A stretch of DNA of 32,298 nt, from assembly GCA_001899395.1 (NCBI GenBank), contig MOYD01000060.1, positions 84,814 to 117,111 on the forward strand, read 5' to 3'. How positions within the stretch are numbered: the first letter of the stretch is position 1; the number at the start of each line of letters is the position of its first letter. Source of the DNA: Candidatus Gastranaerophilales bacterium Zag_111. GTDB lineage: Bacteria; Cyanobacteriota; Vampirovibrionia; Gastranaerophilales; Gastranaerophilaceae. Shown piece by piece: positions 24,626 to 31,912 of the stretch. Both the position numbers and the translations under genes were made by a program. The notes under the pieces were generated by a model. It saw only the letters and a list, made by a program, of their open reading frames with translations, was not told the origin of the DNA and searched no databases.

Positions 24626-25417
24626 ATGGAGAAGAAAACTTATTTACAAGAATCGGTGAAAAACGGACGGTTAATTCGTTGGAACATGATGCCGTTAAAA
24701 GTTTACATTGCGCCGATGAAGTTTTATTCAAAACAGGGTCAAGACGCGAAATACCGCGCATATGTAAAAAAAGCGCTTGATGAATGGCACAAGGTTTCAA
24801 ACGGCAAAGTTTCGTTTGTAATTGTTGACACATTGCTTCAATCAAATGTTAATATTGACTGGAAACGGGTTGAGCGAAAAGCTTTAGGGCACTGTTATTT
24901 CCAATACGACAATGCAAACAGGCTTTACAGCGCAGAAGTAGCAATCGGCTTAACAGAAGGTCTTGTCCACGCTGATTATATGGATGAAGAAGAAGTTTAT
25001 CACACGATTTTACACGAAATAGGACACGCCATAGGTTTAGGTCACAGCCCGTTTAAAAAAGATATAATGTACACTCCGCACCAAAAAGGTATTGTTCACG
25101 TTGGAGAAGGCGACAGACTTTCAATAAACTGGCTCTATACCTTCCCGCAAGGAAAAACCGTATCTGAAATCGCTTCAAAATTTGGAGTAAGCGGTTCTGA
25201 TTTAGACGAAGTTGTCGCAAGGATTATTTCAAAACAGACAAAAACAGAATTTGAAAAAGTAAAAGACCAAGTAAGCCAAGCCCCAACGCGTGATTTATTA
25301 GAAGAACAAGAAACAATTGCAAACCTTCGCAAATACCACATGTCAATGCAAAATATTAAAATCCCCGGTGAATTGCAAGAACAAATCAGAAAGCATTACA
25401 GAGATATCGGCAAATAA
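24626..25417 (+). CDS. Matrixin-like zinc metalloprotease, no signal peptide
   Basis: The 263-residue protein has the metzincin zinc site HEIGHAIGLGH (H130, H134, H140; catalytic E131) followed by a Met-turn candidate (M148 in IMYTP). Before it is the RWNMMPLKVYIAP beta-strand start typical of matrixin-like domains, and a VKKALDEWHKVSN helix. After it, FPQGKTVSEIASKFGVSGSD (about 173-192) resembles a LysM-type repeat, and the rest is charged and helical. There is no signal peptide or membrane helix, though relatives are mostly exported. It may act inside the cell, or be released by a route not visible here. It diverges from ybaB-recR. No Shine-Dalgarno is present. Confidence 0.85.
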   Translation: MEKKTYLQESVKNGRLIRWNMMPLKVYIAPMKFYSKQGQDAKYRAYVKKALDEWHKVSNGKVSFVIVDTLLQSNVNIDWKRVERKALGHCYFQYDNANRLYSAEVAIGLTEGLVHADYMDEEEVYHTILHEIGHAIGLGHSPFKKDIMYTPHQKGIVHVGEGDRLSINWLYTFPQGKTVSEIASKFGVSGSDLDEVVARIISKQTKTEFEKVKDQVSQAPTRDLLEEQETIANLRKYHMSMQNIKIPGELQEQIRKHYRDIGK

Positions 25418-25421
25418 AAAA

Positions 25422-25442
25422 CGATGAGTTTTTAACTCATCG
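25422..25442. terminator. Hairpin, probable terminator
   Basis: A perfect 9-bp stem, CGATGAGTT with AACTCATCG, closes a loop of TTT, just after the protease stop. The T run after it is weak (CGTTTTC), so efficiency is uncertain. Confidence 0.55.
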
Positions 25443-25483
25443 CGTTTTCGAGTGATAGACTAACATTTTTATTATATTTATTA

Positions 25484-25654
25484 TTATGCAATTAGACTTT
25501 CAACAATCTTAGCGTTTGTTTCATAACGTTTTTTGTTTAATAAGTATTTTTCAACTTCTTTTTCGATTTCAACTTCGCTTACTGAAGTGTATCTTACGTT
25601 GTCAATTGAGTTTACATAATCTCTAACTGTAACCATTTCATAATCATTTCTCAT
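25484..25654 (-). CDS. Small protein, 56 residues, unknown
   Basis: A short ORF starts with ATG at 25654-25652, with AAGGGGA about seven bases upstream, and ends with TAA. The product (MRNDYEMVTVRDYVNSIDNV, then RYTSVSEVEIEKEVEKYLLN and KKRYETNAKIVESLIA) is charged, with a helical middle (EIEKEVEKYLLNKKR), and no signal or membrane helix. The strong ribosome site and the clean codon pattern make it a real gene. It lies in the gap between the protease and glnA, and nothing near hints at its job. Confidence 0.75.
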   Translation of the reverse strand: MRNDYEMVTVRDYVNSIDNVRYTSVSEVEIEKEVEKYLLNKKRYETNAKIVESLIA

Positions 25655-25772
25655 ATCTATTCCCCTTTGTGTTTTGTTATTTCCCTTACATATTTATAAA
25701 GTATTTTTTTATTTAAAAATTGATTAATTTTTATCTAAAAAGTATATATTTGTTACATAACTTTACAAGTGC

Positions 25773-25800
25773 AAAAAGACCCCGTGAAAGAGGTCTTTTT
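25773..25800. terminator. Rho-independent terminator of glnA
   Basis: AAAAAGACC and GGTCTTTTT pair around a 10-base loop, 22 nt past the glnA stop. A/T runs on both sides could also stop transcription from the other strand. Confidence 0.85.
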
Positions 25801-25822
25801 AGAATACAAAATATGCCTGAAA

Positions 25823-27187
25823 CTAGTATCTTTCCAGATATCTGTCCAGTTCCCATTTTGAAACATAAGTTCTAAACGAATCCCATTCTTTTTTCTTGGC
25901 TGTCATAAATTCGTTAAAGATGTGTTCACCAAGCGCCGCGCGGGCAACAAGCGACTTGTCCATATGCTCAAGCGCCTCTGCCAAACTACCCGGAAGAGAG
26001 TCTATACGCTGTTTTTTACGTTCTTTTGAGGTTAATTTGTATATATTGCTTTCAACCGGTGCAGGCGGGTCAATTTTGTTTCTGATACCATCCAAGCAGG
26101 CTTCTAATATTGCAGCAAAGGCAAGATATGGATTGCACGCCGGATCAGGTGAACGAAGTTCAACCCTTGTTGATATTCCGCGTTTTGCCGGAACCCTTAA
26201 CAGAGCACTTCTGTTTGCCAGAGACCAAGCAAGGTAAACCGGTGCTTCATAGCCCGGAACCAAACGTTTGTAACTGTTTACAACCGGATTTGTAACTGCT
26301 GTAATGCTTTTTACGTGTTTTAGCATACCGCCGATTGAATATTTTGCAGTATCAGAAAGTTGATATTCGGCATTTTCATCAAAAAATGCGTTTTTATTGC
26401 CTTCAAATAAAGAGACATTACAGTGCATGCCGGAACCGTTAATTCCGAAAATCGGTTTAGGCATAAATGTTGCATGAAGATTATGTTTTGCAGCAATTGC
26501 TTTAACTGCAATTCTAAATGTTGTAACATTATCCGCCGCAGTCAAGATATCAGCATATCTAAAGTCAATTTCATGCTGCCCATCTGCAACTTCGTGGTGA
26601 GAAGCTTCAATATCAAAGCCCATTTCTTGTAAGGTTAGAACAATATCTGAGCGAACGTCTTCGCCTAAATCTTCAGGTCCGACATCGTAATATCCGGCAT
26701 GGTCTTGAGTTTGAGTTGTTACGTTGCCGTCTTTGTCTTTTGAAAACAGGAAGAATTCGGCTTCAGGACCGATATTCATCGAAAATCCCATTTTTTCAGC
26801 AGCTTCCATAACCCGTTTAAGATTACATCTTGGACAGCCTTCAAACGGTGTGCCATCGGCGTTGTAGATATCGCAAATTAACCTTGCGGCGTTAATTCCG
26901 TCCTGATTTCTCCAAGGAAGAATTTGAAAACTGTTTATATCAGGGTGGAAAAACATGTCCGAAGTTTCTATGCTTCTGAACCCTTTAATAGACGAGCCGT
27001 CAAGCATGATTTCATTATCCAGAACTTTGTCAATCTGTTCAGACGGAACAGACATATTCTTAACCTGACCGTTTATATCAACAAACTGAAGTTTGATAAA
27101 CTTAATATTATACTGTTTTATAAGCTCTTTAACTTCATCGCGTGTAAATTCTTTTCCATCTAATCTTCTGTGCTTGAACTCTGTCAT
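25823..27187 (-). CDS. glnA: Glutamine synthetase type I (GSI-alpha)
   Basis: The 454-residue enzyme makes glutamine from glutamate, ammonia and ATP in the cytosol. It has LDGSSIKGFRSIETSDM (62-78), the MNIGPEAEFFLF metal and ATP site, NGSGMHCN, the RVPAKRGISTRVELRSPDPACNPY stretch and the C-terminal DRYLERY. The length and the C-terminus (LPGSLAEALEHMDK...LGEHIFNEF) match the short GSI-alpha group, which is not adenylylated; no adenylylation Tyr motif is seen. The Arg that mediates feedback inhibition in some GSI-alpha enzymes is Ser here, with Arg one residue before (R71). I start it at the ATG at 27187, with AGAGG upstream; the longer frame has an implausible extension. Confidence 0.95.
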   Translation of the reverse strand: MTEFKHRRLDGKEFTRDEVKELIKQYNIKFIKLQFVDINGQVKNMSVPSEQIDKVLDNEIMLDGSSIKGFRSIETSDMFFHPDINSFQILPWRNQDGINAARLICDIYNADGTPFEGCPRCNLKRVMEAAEKMGFSMNIGPEAEFFLFSKDKDGNVTTQTQDHAGYYDVGPEDLGEDVRSDIVLTLQEMGFDIEASHHEVADGQHEIDFRYADILTAADNVTTFRIAVKAIAAKHNLHATFMPKPIFGINGSGMHCNVSLFEGNKNAFFDENAEYQLSDTAKYSIGGMLKHVKSITAVTNPVVNSYKRLVPGYEAPVYLAWSLANRSALLRVPAKRGISTRVELRSPDPACNPYLAFAAILEACLDGIRNKIDPPAPVESNIYKLTSKERKKQRIDSLPGSLAEALEHMDKSLVARAALGEHIFNEFMTAKKKEWDSFRTYVSKWELDRYLERY

Positions 27188-27211
27188 AAAAACCTCTTTT
27201 CTGTAAATCAC

Positions 27212-27231
27212 TAATCTTTTGAATAAGATTA
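27212..27231. promoter_or_regulatory. Inverted repeat at the glnA transcription start
   Basis: TAATCT and AGATTA form a perfect 6-bp dyad with an 8-base centre at the predicted start of the glnA message. It could be an operator or a small 5' hairpin. Confidence 0.35.
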
Positions 27232-27238
27232 CTTTATA

Positions 27239-27267
27239 AGAATAAAAAGTTTGGCGAAAAAGGTCAA
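27239..27267 (-). promoter_or_regulatory. glnA promoter
   Basis: On the minus strand TTGACC (27267-27262), a 17-bp spacer and TATTCT (27244-27239); the leader is about 45 nt. Directly upstream, at 27277-27294, two CTTTACA units on the minus strand lie 11 bp apart (one helical turn), a spacing typical of an activator that binds two direct half-sites. Confidence 0.65.
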
Positions 27268-27426
27268 GCTTTTGTGTGTAAAGATTATGTAAAGGGAAAT
27301 ATAGCAAACTCAAAACATTTTAAAATTACAGTAATTTTTTTCTAAACATTGAAAAATATTTTCAAATTTGCTCAAAATTAACCACAAAACTAATGTTATA
27401 AAACGAATTTAGCTCCAAAAACACAA

Positions 27427-27444
27427 TTTTTTAATATTAAAAAA
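27427..27444. repeat. 18-bp perfect A/T palindrome
   Basis: TTTTTTAATATTAAAAAA is a perfect palindrome at one edge of the GC-rich intergenic block. It could be an A/T-rich terminator-like end or a curved DNA site. Confidence 0.5.
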
Positions 27445-27445
27445 T

Positions 27446-27585
27446 GTAACGCTATTAGGAATATCGCCCCCCGCGGAGCGCATGTTTCGTAGAAAACGCA
27501 AGGCTGTTAGTAGCAGAATACCCGTGCGGCAAACACCGCTGCGTTAGACTTACAAATTTAGACCATTGCCCGGTACATTTACCCC
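27446..27585. other. GC-rich structured intergenic block between glnA and the flagellin-like gene
   Basis: About 140 nt with much higher G+C than its surroundings hold several pairing elements: AACGCA (27495-27500) with TGCGTT (27540-27545), an inner GCGG/CCGC hairpin (27526-27539), and CGCCCC/GGAGCG with one mismatch (27465-27480). Two similar segments, GCTATTAGGAATATCG and GCTGTTAG...GAATACCCG, suggest internal duplication. No credible ORF or ribosome site is present. The rest of the 398-nt gap, apart from the glnA promoter, shows nothing more. It may be a non-coding RNA, a 3' UTR element or an interspersed repeat. Confidence 0.45.
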
Positions 27586-29673
27586 CTAGTTTTGGAAGAG
27601 GGAGAATGTTTTAGAGATGCTGTTGGAGATAAGTGTTTTGACGGTGTCATATTCGGTTGAAAGTGAGGATATCTCCGCATCGAGTTGTTTTGTTTTGAGG
27701 TCGATTGCGTCTTCTTTGTAGGTAAGTTCTGCTTTTTTGGAGGTGAATTCAGCTTCTGCACGGGCGATTGCGTCGGTGTCAGATTCTTCAATCAGATAGC
27801 CAGTTTCGTTGTATCGTGTCTGGTAGTAGTAACCGTCTTCGTTGAGAGAAGATAGAGAGTAGCGACCGTCTTTTATTGCGCTTTCAAGGTACTCGTAATC
27901 GTCAATCATCGCATCTTCACGCCAACCGTGTTCACAGATGTTGTTGTAAAGTTGGTCAAAGAAATCGGCTGATTTGTCAACAATTGAGTCAACGTGGTCA
28001 GGGTCATCCTGAGCCAGATACATGTAGCCGGTGTTATCAGTTACATAGACAGAGGTGTCTGTTGTTTTACCAACGACGTAATCAGAATTAATACCGTTCA
28101 AACCATTATCATAATAGGTTAAAAACATTGACAACAGATTGGATAAGCTTACAGCGGAATACTTATCGCCGTCCATTGTAACAAATCCGTTATATTTTAC
28201 CGCATTTTGGTAAGCACTGTTTTCAGTCATTGATTTCTCAGAATCTCTTGAACCTGATGTACATTCAAAGTTACCGCTAAAGACTTGAGTTTTCATCATC
28301 TTATAAGCGAATTCTAATGCTTGTTGAGAGGCATCATCAATATTTAAACCAGTGCCTGATAGATCTGCAGTTGGTGAGTAACCTAAGACTTCGACAATTG
28401 AGTCAAATAGTTTTTCAACTTTATCTCTGAAATCTTCTTTGTTAGTACCAGCACTGCTAACAAGAACAATGTTGCTTGTTAAAATATCACCTATGGTCAT
28501 TTCATTTATTTCAGATTTATAATGGTTGATATTTCCGTTTTCAACAACTGTTATTTGGTGATTAACAGTCGTTTCAACACCATTATTTGTCACTTTTCCG
28601 GTTGCATTTAAAGAGTTTGCTGATGTGTTAATCAACCCCCCGTCATTGTTACCGGCAGAAACATTTGTTCCTGAATATGTAGTTTTGTAATTATCAACAT
28701 CTGTTTTTAACTGGTTAAGTATTTCAGATAATGCAGTATTAAGTGTGACACCTGTCGGGGCACCGCTGTTATCAAGCAGATTACCTGCTGTGTCAACATT
28801 GCCTGCCACAATAGACTTAGCATTATCAATCATATTATCATAATAATCAATTGTATTTTGTTCTTCAGTTGTATATGTATGGTCTTCAGCAAACTGAGAA
28901 GTGTAAGCATTTTTATCTTTTTCCAATTGAGCAATGACTTCATTGGTAATCTTTTTCGCATTTACATCTTTAACCAAACCGTTAAGATTATCGAGGTTTC
29001 TCTGATATTCAACAGAAGTAATTTGAGAGCCGCTGATAACCATTTGTCCCCAGTCAATAAGTTGTTGACCTATGCTTTCACTGTTTGCCAAACCTGATAA
29101 ATCCATAGCGTCAACTACAGATTTATTTAAGGGGTCAGCACCCATACCTGCTGAAGGGTTCCAAGAAACACCGGCGCCGGCTGAAACACCTTCCGCTATT
29201 TCAATTTTATTTTCAGCAGTGTTCAATGTTGCGCGGTAATCGTTTACGGTAATATTATCCGCCGTTTCCTGAGTAACAATCCCTCCGGGAACTAATGCTT
29301 GTATAAACTTATCTCTTGATGCTTGCGAACCTGTACCGCCGGCTTTTGAAATCCCGGCAGCTTGAGCTGCACGCGCATATTCCCCGTTTAAAATAATCGC
29401 ACCTGATGCTGATGTTACCATATAAGGGTTGTAATCATTAAGTGCAGAAGGTGTCATAAGCAAACCATATGTCAATCCGTATACATTATCAACCGCGTCA
29501 TTATCCCAGACTAATTTTGTCGCGTTCATGGCATTAGAATATTCATTAGAGATGTCAGATAACTGATTAGTTATCTCGAGCTTCTGCTGAGCAAGTTCAG
29601 TCGATTTGTATTCACAATCGGCTTTTCTTGCCGTTATACATAAAAATCTAGCTTGTGAAGCTGCCAATCCCAT
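27586..29673 (-). CDS. Large secreted/surface-type protein with flagellin-like ends
   Basis: The 695-residue protein starts MGLAASQARFLCITARKADC with a helical N-terminal region (to about 60), and ends with a long heptad-rich helix (about 630-695: AEAEFTSKKAELTYKEDAID, then KTKQLDAEISSLSTEYDTVK). Between them is a long polar Asn/Ser/Thr/Asp-rich region without enzymatic motifs. Conserved helical ends around a variable middle are the layout of flagellins and hook-associated proteins, but there is no flagellin signature, no signal peptide and no flagellar gene here. It may be a filament or export-system substrate of this lineage. The ATG has AAAGGA about 12 bases upstream. It stands alone, after bioDA in the same direction. 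Confidence 0.75.
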   Translation of the reverse strand: MGLAASQARFLCITARKADCEYKSTELAQQKLEITNQLSDISNEYSNAMNATKLVWDNDAVDNVYGLTYGLLMTPSALNDYNPYMVTSASGAIILNGEYARAAQAAGISKAGGTGSQASRDKFIQALVPGGIVTQETADNITVNDYRATLNTAENKIEIAEGVSAGAGVSWNPSAGMGADPLNKSVVDAMDLSGLANSESIGQQLIDWGQMVISGSQITSVEYQRNLDNLNGLVKDVNAKKITNEVIAQLEKDKNAYTSQFAEDHTYTTEEQNTIDYYDNMIDNAKSIVAGNVDTAGNLLDNSGAPTGVTLNTALSEILNQLKTDVDNYKTTYSGTNVSAGNNDGGLINTSANSLNATGKVTNNGVETTVNHQITVVENGNINHYKSEINEMTIGDILTSNIVLVSSAGTNKEDFRDKVEKLFDSIVEVLGYSPTADLSGTGLNIDDASQQALEFAYKMMKTQVFSGNFECTSGSRDSEKSMTENSAYQNAVKYNGFVTMDGDKYSAVSLSNLLSMFLTYYDNGLNGINSDYVVGKTTDTSVYVTDNTGYMYLAQDDPDHVDSIVDKSADFFDQLYNNICEHGWREDAMIDDYEYLESAIKDGRYSLSSLNEDGYYYQTRYNETGYLIEESDTDAIARAEAEFTSKKAELTYKEDAIDLKTKQLDAEISSLSTEYDTVKTLISNSISKTFSLFQN

Positions 29674-29762
29674 TTTTTTCGTAATCCTTTCGACAGATAG
29701 TCATTCCTTGCTTAATCATGTCTACGGCATTTTTTGCAGAAACTTTAGGATTTTGGCGGTAA

Positions 29763-29783
29763 ATTGTAATATTTCGTTACAAT
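29763..29783. promoter_or_regulatory. Inverted repeat between bioA and the flagellin-like gene
   Basis: ATTGTAA and TTACAAT form a perfect 7-bp dyad around a 7-base centre, 10 bp past the bioA stop and about 90 bp before the next ATG. It could be a weak terminator or an operator; it lacks a proper T run, and its GTA-TAC spacing is 9, not the 8 of an NtcA site. Confidence 0.35.
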
Positions 29784-29793
29784 TCGGATAATA

Positions 29794-31140
29794 TTAGTGA
29801 AGAAGCATTTCTTCCTTCATACATTCAAACGCAACATCTGTTACAAAGTCCATGTCCTCGCGATTAATAATCAGCGGCGGGTTAAAGTAAATCACATCAC
29901 CAAGCGGGCGCAGCAGAACACCATTTTTCAACGCGCGTTTGTAAATTTGGTACCCGAGCCGCAAAGATGACGGGAAAGCTTCTTTTGTCGCTTTGTCCTT
30001 TACAAGTTCAATCGCATTAACAAGCCCGATATGGCGAACTTCTCCAACATAAGGCAAGTGTGCAAACTTCTCATTGATAATTTGATTGAAATACTTTGCA
30101 TTTTCAACTGCATTCGGGATAATCTGTTCATCTTCCAAAATATTCAAAACTTCGATTGCAACTGAACACGCAAGCGGATTTCCTGCATAAGTGTGGCTGT
30201 GCATAAAAGCTTTGCCTTTGCCGTAATCATCATAAAATGCGTCATAAATTTTCTGAGTTGTAACACAAATTGACATCGGCATATATCCGCCTGTTAAGCC
30301 TTTAGAAAGACACATGATATCAGGCGAAACACCCGCATGGTCAAACGCAAACATTTTCCCTGTCCTGCCATATCCTGTTGCGATTTCATCCGCTATCAGG
30401 TGAACATTATATTTATCACAGAGTTCACGCAACTTTTTCAAATACAACGCCGGATAAACTTTCATGCCGGCAGAACCTTGTAAAAGCGGCTCAACAAGCA
30501 TTGCACATGTTTCATCCCCGTATTTTTCAAAAGTTTTTTGTGCACGTTCAAAACATTCACAATCGCAATTATCACGGCATTTTCCATACGGACATCTAAA
30601 ACAATCAGGTCCATCAACACGTACAACATCCATTAAAATCGGCTTATAAATCTGTGAATACAAGTCACACGCCCCAACTGACAATGCGCCGATTGTCTCT
30701 CCGTGATAAGCGTCCGTAAGCGCCATAAAACGCTTCTTTTGAGTATTTCCGGTTTGCTGATGATACTGAAAACTCATCTTCATCGACATCTCAATGGCTG
30801 CTGAACCGTTATCAGCAAAATTAAATTTACAAAGACCTTCCGGCAAAACTTTCATCAATTTTTGGCAAAGTGTAATCGCGGGTTTATGGGTAAAATTTGC
30901 AAAAATCACATGTTCTAAACTGTCCAACTGCTTTTTCATTGCCTCATTAATTCTAGGATTGCAATGCCCCAAAAGGTTGCACCACCACGAACTTACAACA
31001 TCTTTATAACAATTCCCGTCCACATCGTAAAGATTTATCCCTCTTGCATGGTCAACCACAATCGGTGCAAGCGTTTCATAGTCCTTCATCTGTGAACACG
31101 GGTGCCAAATATATTTTAAATCCTCTTCCTGCCAGTTCAT
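29794..31140 (-). CDS. bioA: Adenosylmethionine-8-amino-7-oxononanoate aminotransferase
   Basis: The 448-residue PLP enzyme moves an amino group from SAM to KAPA to make DAPA in biotin synthesis. It has the fold-type I hallmarks: DNGSAAIEMSMKMSFQYH (110-127), DAYHGETIGALSVG, DEIATGYGRTGKMFAFDHAG (251-270) and the PLP-binding K280 in CLSKGLTGGYMP. The SSWWCNLLGHCNPRI start is typical of BioA. Around residues 180-196 is a cysteine-rich insert (GPDCFRCPYGKCRDNCDCEC, six Cys), seen in part in some relatives; here it may hold a metal. The gene follows bioD by 6 nt, with its GGAGG inside the bioD end, so both are co-translated. Confidence 0.93.
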   Translation of the reverse strand: MNWQEEDLKYIWHPCSQMKDYETLAPIVVDHARGINLYDVDGNCYKDVVSSWWCNLLGHCNPRINEAMKKQLDSLEHVIFANFTHKPAITLCQKLMKVLPEGLCKFNFADNGSAAIEMSMKMSFQYHQQTGNTQKKRFMALTDAYHGETIGALSVGACDLYSQIYKPILMDVVRVDGPDCFRCPYGKCRDNCDCECFERAQKTFEKYGDETCAMLVEPLLQGSAGMKVYPALYLKKLRELCDKYNVHLIADEIATGYGRTGKMFAFDHAGVSPDIMCLSKGLTGGYMPMSICVTTQKIYDAFYDDYGKGKAFMHSHTYAGNPLACSVAIEVLNILEDEQIIPNAVENAKYFNQIINEKFAHLPYVGEVRHIGLVNAIELVKDKATKEAFPSSLRLGYQIYKRALKNGVLLRPLGDVIYFNPPLIINREDMDFVTDVAFECMKEEMLLH

Positions 31141-31146
31141 CTTACT

Positions 31147-31836
31147 CTAAGCCTCCATTAAGTTCATTAAATCGTTTTGCGAAATTTCAAGGTCTTTTGC
31201 ACCTTTTTTAACAAGTGCGACAACTTTCACACCGGTCAAGTGTTCAATTTGAATTCTATTATCAACGTGCATGAAATCAGTTTCATCATAGTTATTTAGG
31301 ATAATTCCCCTTACGCAAAGTCCCTGAGATTTTGCATATTCAACAGTCAAAAATGTCGAATTTATAGTGCCTAAACCGCCGTCTGCAACAATTATAATCC
31401 CTAACCCTAAAGCTTTAATCACATCCGGTAACAAAAGTGTCTGATTATCAAGGTTAAACGGACAGGTTATGCCGCCGGCACCTTCCACAACCAAATAATC
31501 ATACTTTTTACAATGCTCCTTGTAATCTGATTGAATTTTTTCAACCGAAATATTTACCCCTTGTCTTTTTGCTGCAAGGTGCGGGGATACAGCTTCTTCA
31601 AAGCAGTATGTAACCCAATTCGCCGGCTCAACTTCCAGCCCTGCTGTCTTCACAACAAAATCACAATCACCCGGCAAAAGTTTGCCGTCATCTTGCTTTA
31701 TAGCGCCGCTTAGTGCAGGTTTGTAATATCCGCAATTAACTCCAAAAGCCCTTAATTTTTTAACTAAAAGCCCTGAAATATAAGTTTTTCCGGCGTCTGT
31801 ACCTGTAGCGGTTACAAATATTGACTTGCAAGTCAT
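31147..31836 (-). CDS. bioD: Dethiobiotin synthetase
   Basis: The 229-residue ATP-dependent enzyme closes the ureido ring of DAPA to make dethiobiotin, the step right after BioA. It has the P-loop TGTDAGKTYIS (G12-T18), the CGYYKPALSGA substrate loop and the VVEGAGGITCPFN magnesium motif. The start ATG has AAAGGGATG upstream. It is first in the bioD-bioA pair. No bioB, bioF or bioC is in the window, so the pathway must be completed elsewhere if it is complete. Confidence 0.95.
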   Translation of the reverse strand: MTCKSIFVTATGTDAGKTYISGLLVKKLRAFGVNCGYYKPALSGAIKQDDGKLLPGDCDFVVKTAGLEVEPANWVTYCFEEAVSPHLAAKRQGVNISVEKIQSDYKEHCKKYDYLVVEGAGGITCPFNLDNQTLLLPDVIKALGLGIIIVADGGLGTINSTFLTVEYAKSQGLCVRGIILNNYDETDFMHVDNRIQIEHLTGVKVVALVKKGAKDLEISQNDLMNLMEA

Positions 31837-31857
31837 TTTCTCATCCCTTTCAAATAA

Positions 31858-31886
31858 ATAAGCGGCAACATAAAGTTACCGCTTAT
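31858..31886. terminator. Hairpin between the Omp85 gene and bioD
   Basis: ATAAGCGG and CCGCTTAT form an 8-bp perfect stem, with AAC/GTT pairing inside the loop. It lies 26 nt past the Omp85 gene stop and 21 nt before the bioD start, and its T run is weak. TATAAT on the minus strand (31892-31887) abuts it, so it might instead be an operator or a leader hairpin of bioDA. Confidence 0.6.
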
Positions 31887-31912
31887 ATTATATATCAAAA
31901 AGATTTTACAAA

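Noticed and set aside
27188-27313. N-terminal extension of glnA by 42 residues
   Set aside because: It covers the glnA promoter, has an implausible sequence and lacks a ribosome site; the ATG at 27187 matches the family start.
27446-27585. An open frame of about 40 codons on the minus strand inside the GC-rich block
   Set aside because: It lacks an ATG and ribosome site, and the block is better explained by paired RNA-like or repeat structure.
29763-29783. NtcA-type site in the bioA downstream region
   Set aside because: GTA and TAC are separated by nine bases, not eight, and the site is not in a promoter of a nitrogen gene.
31858-31912. BirA-type biotin operator upstream of bioD
   Set aside because: TTGTAA occurs on the minus strand, but there is no matching second arm at the right distance.
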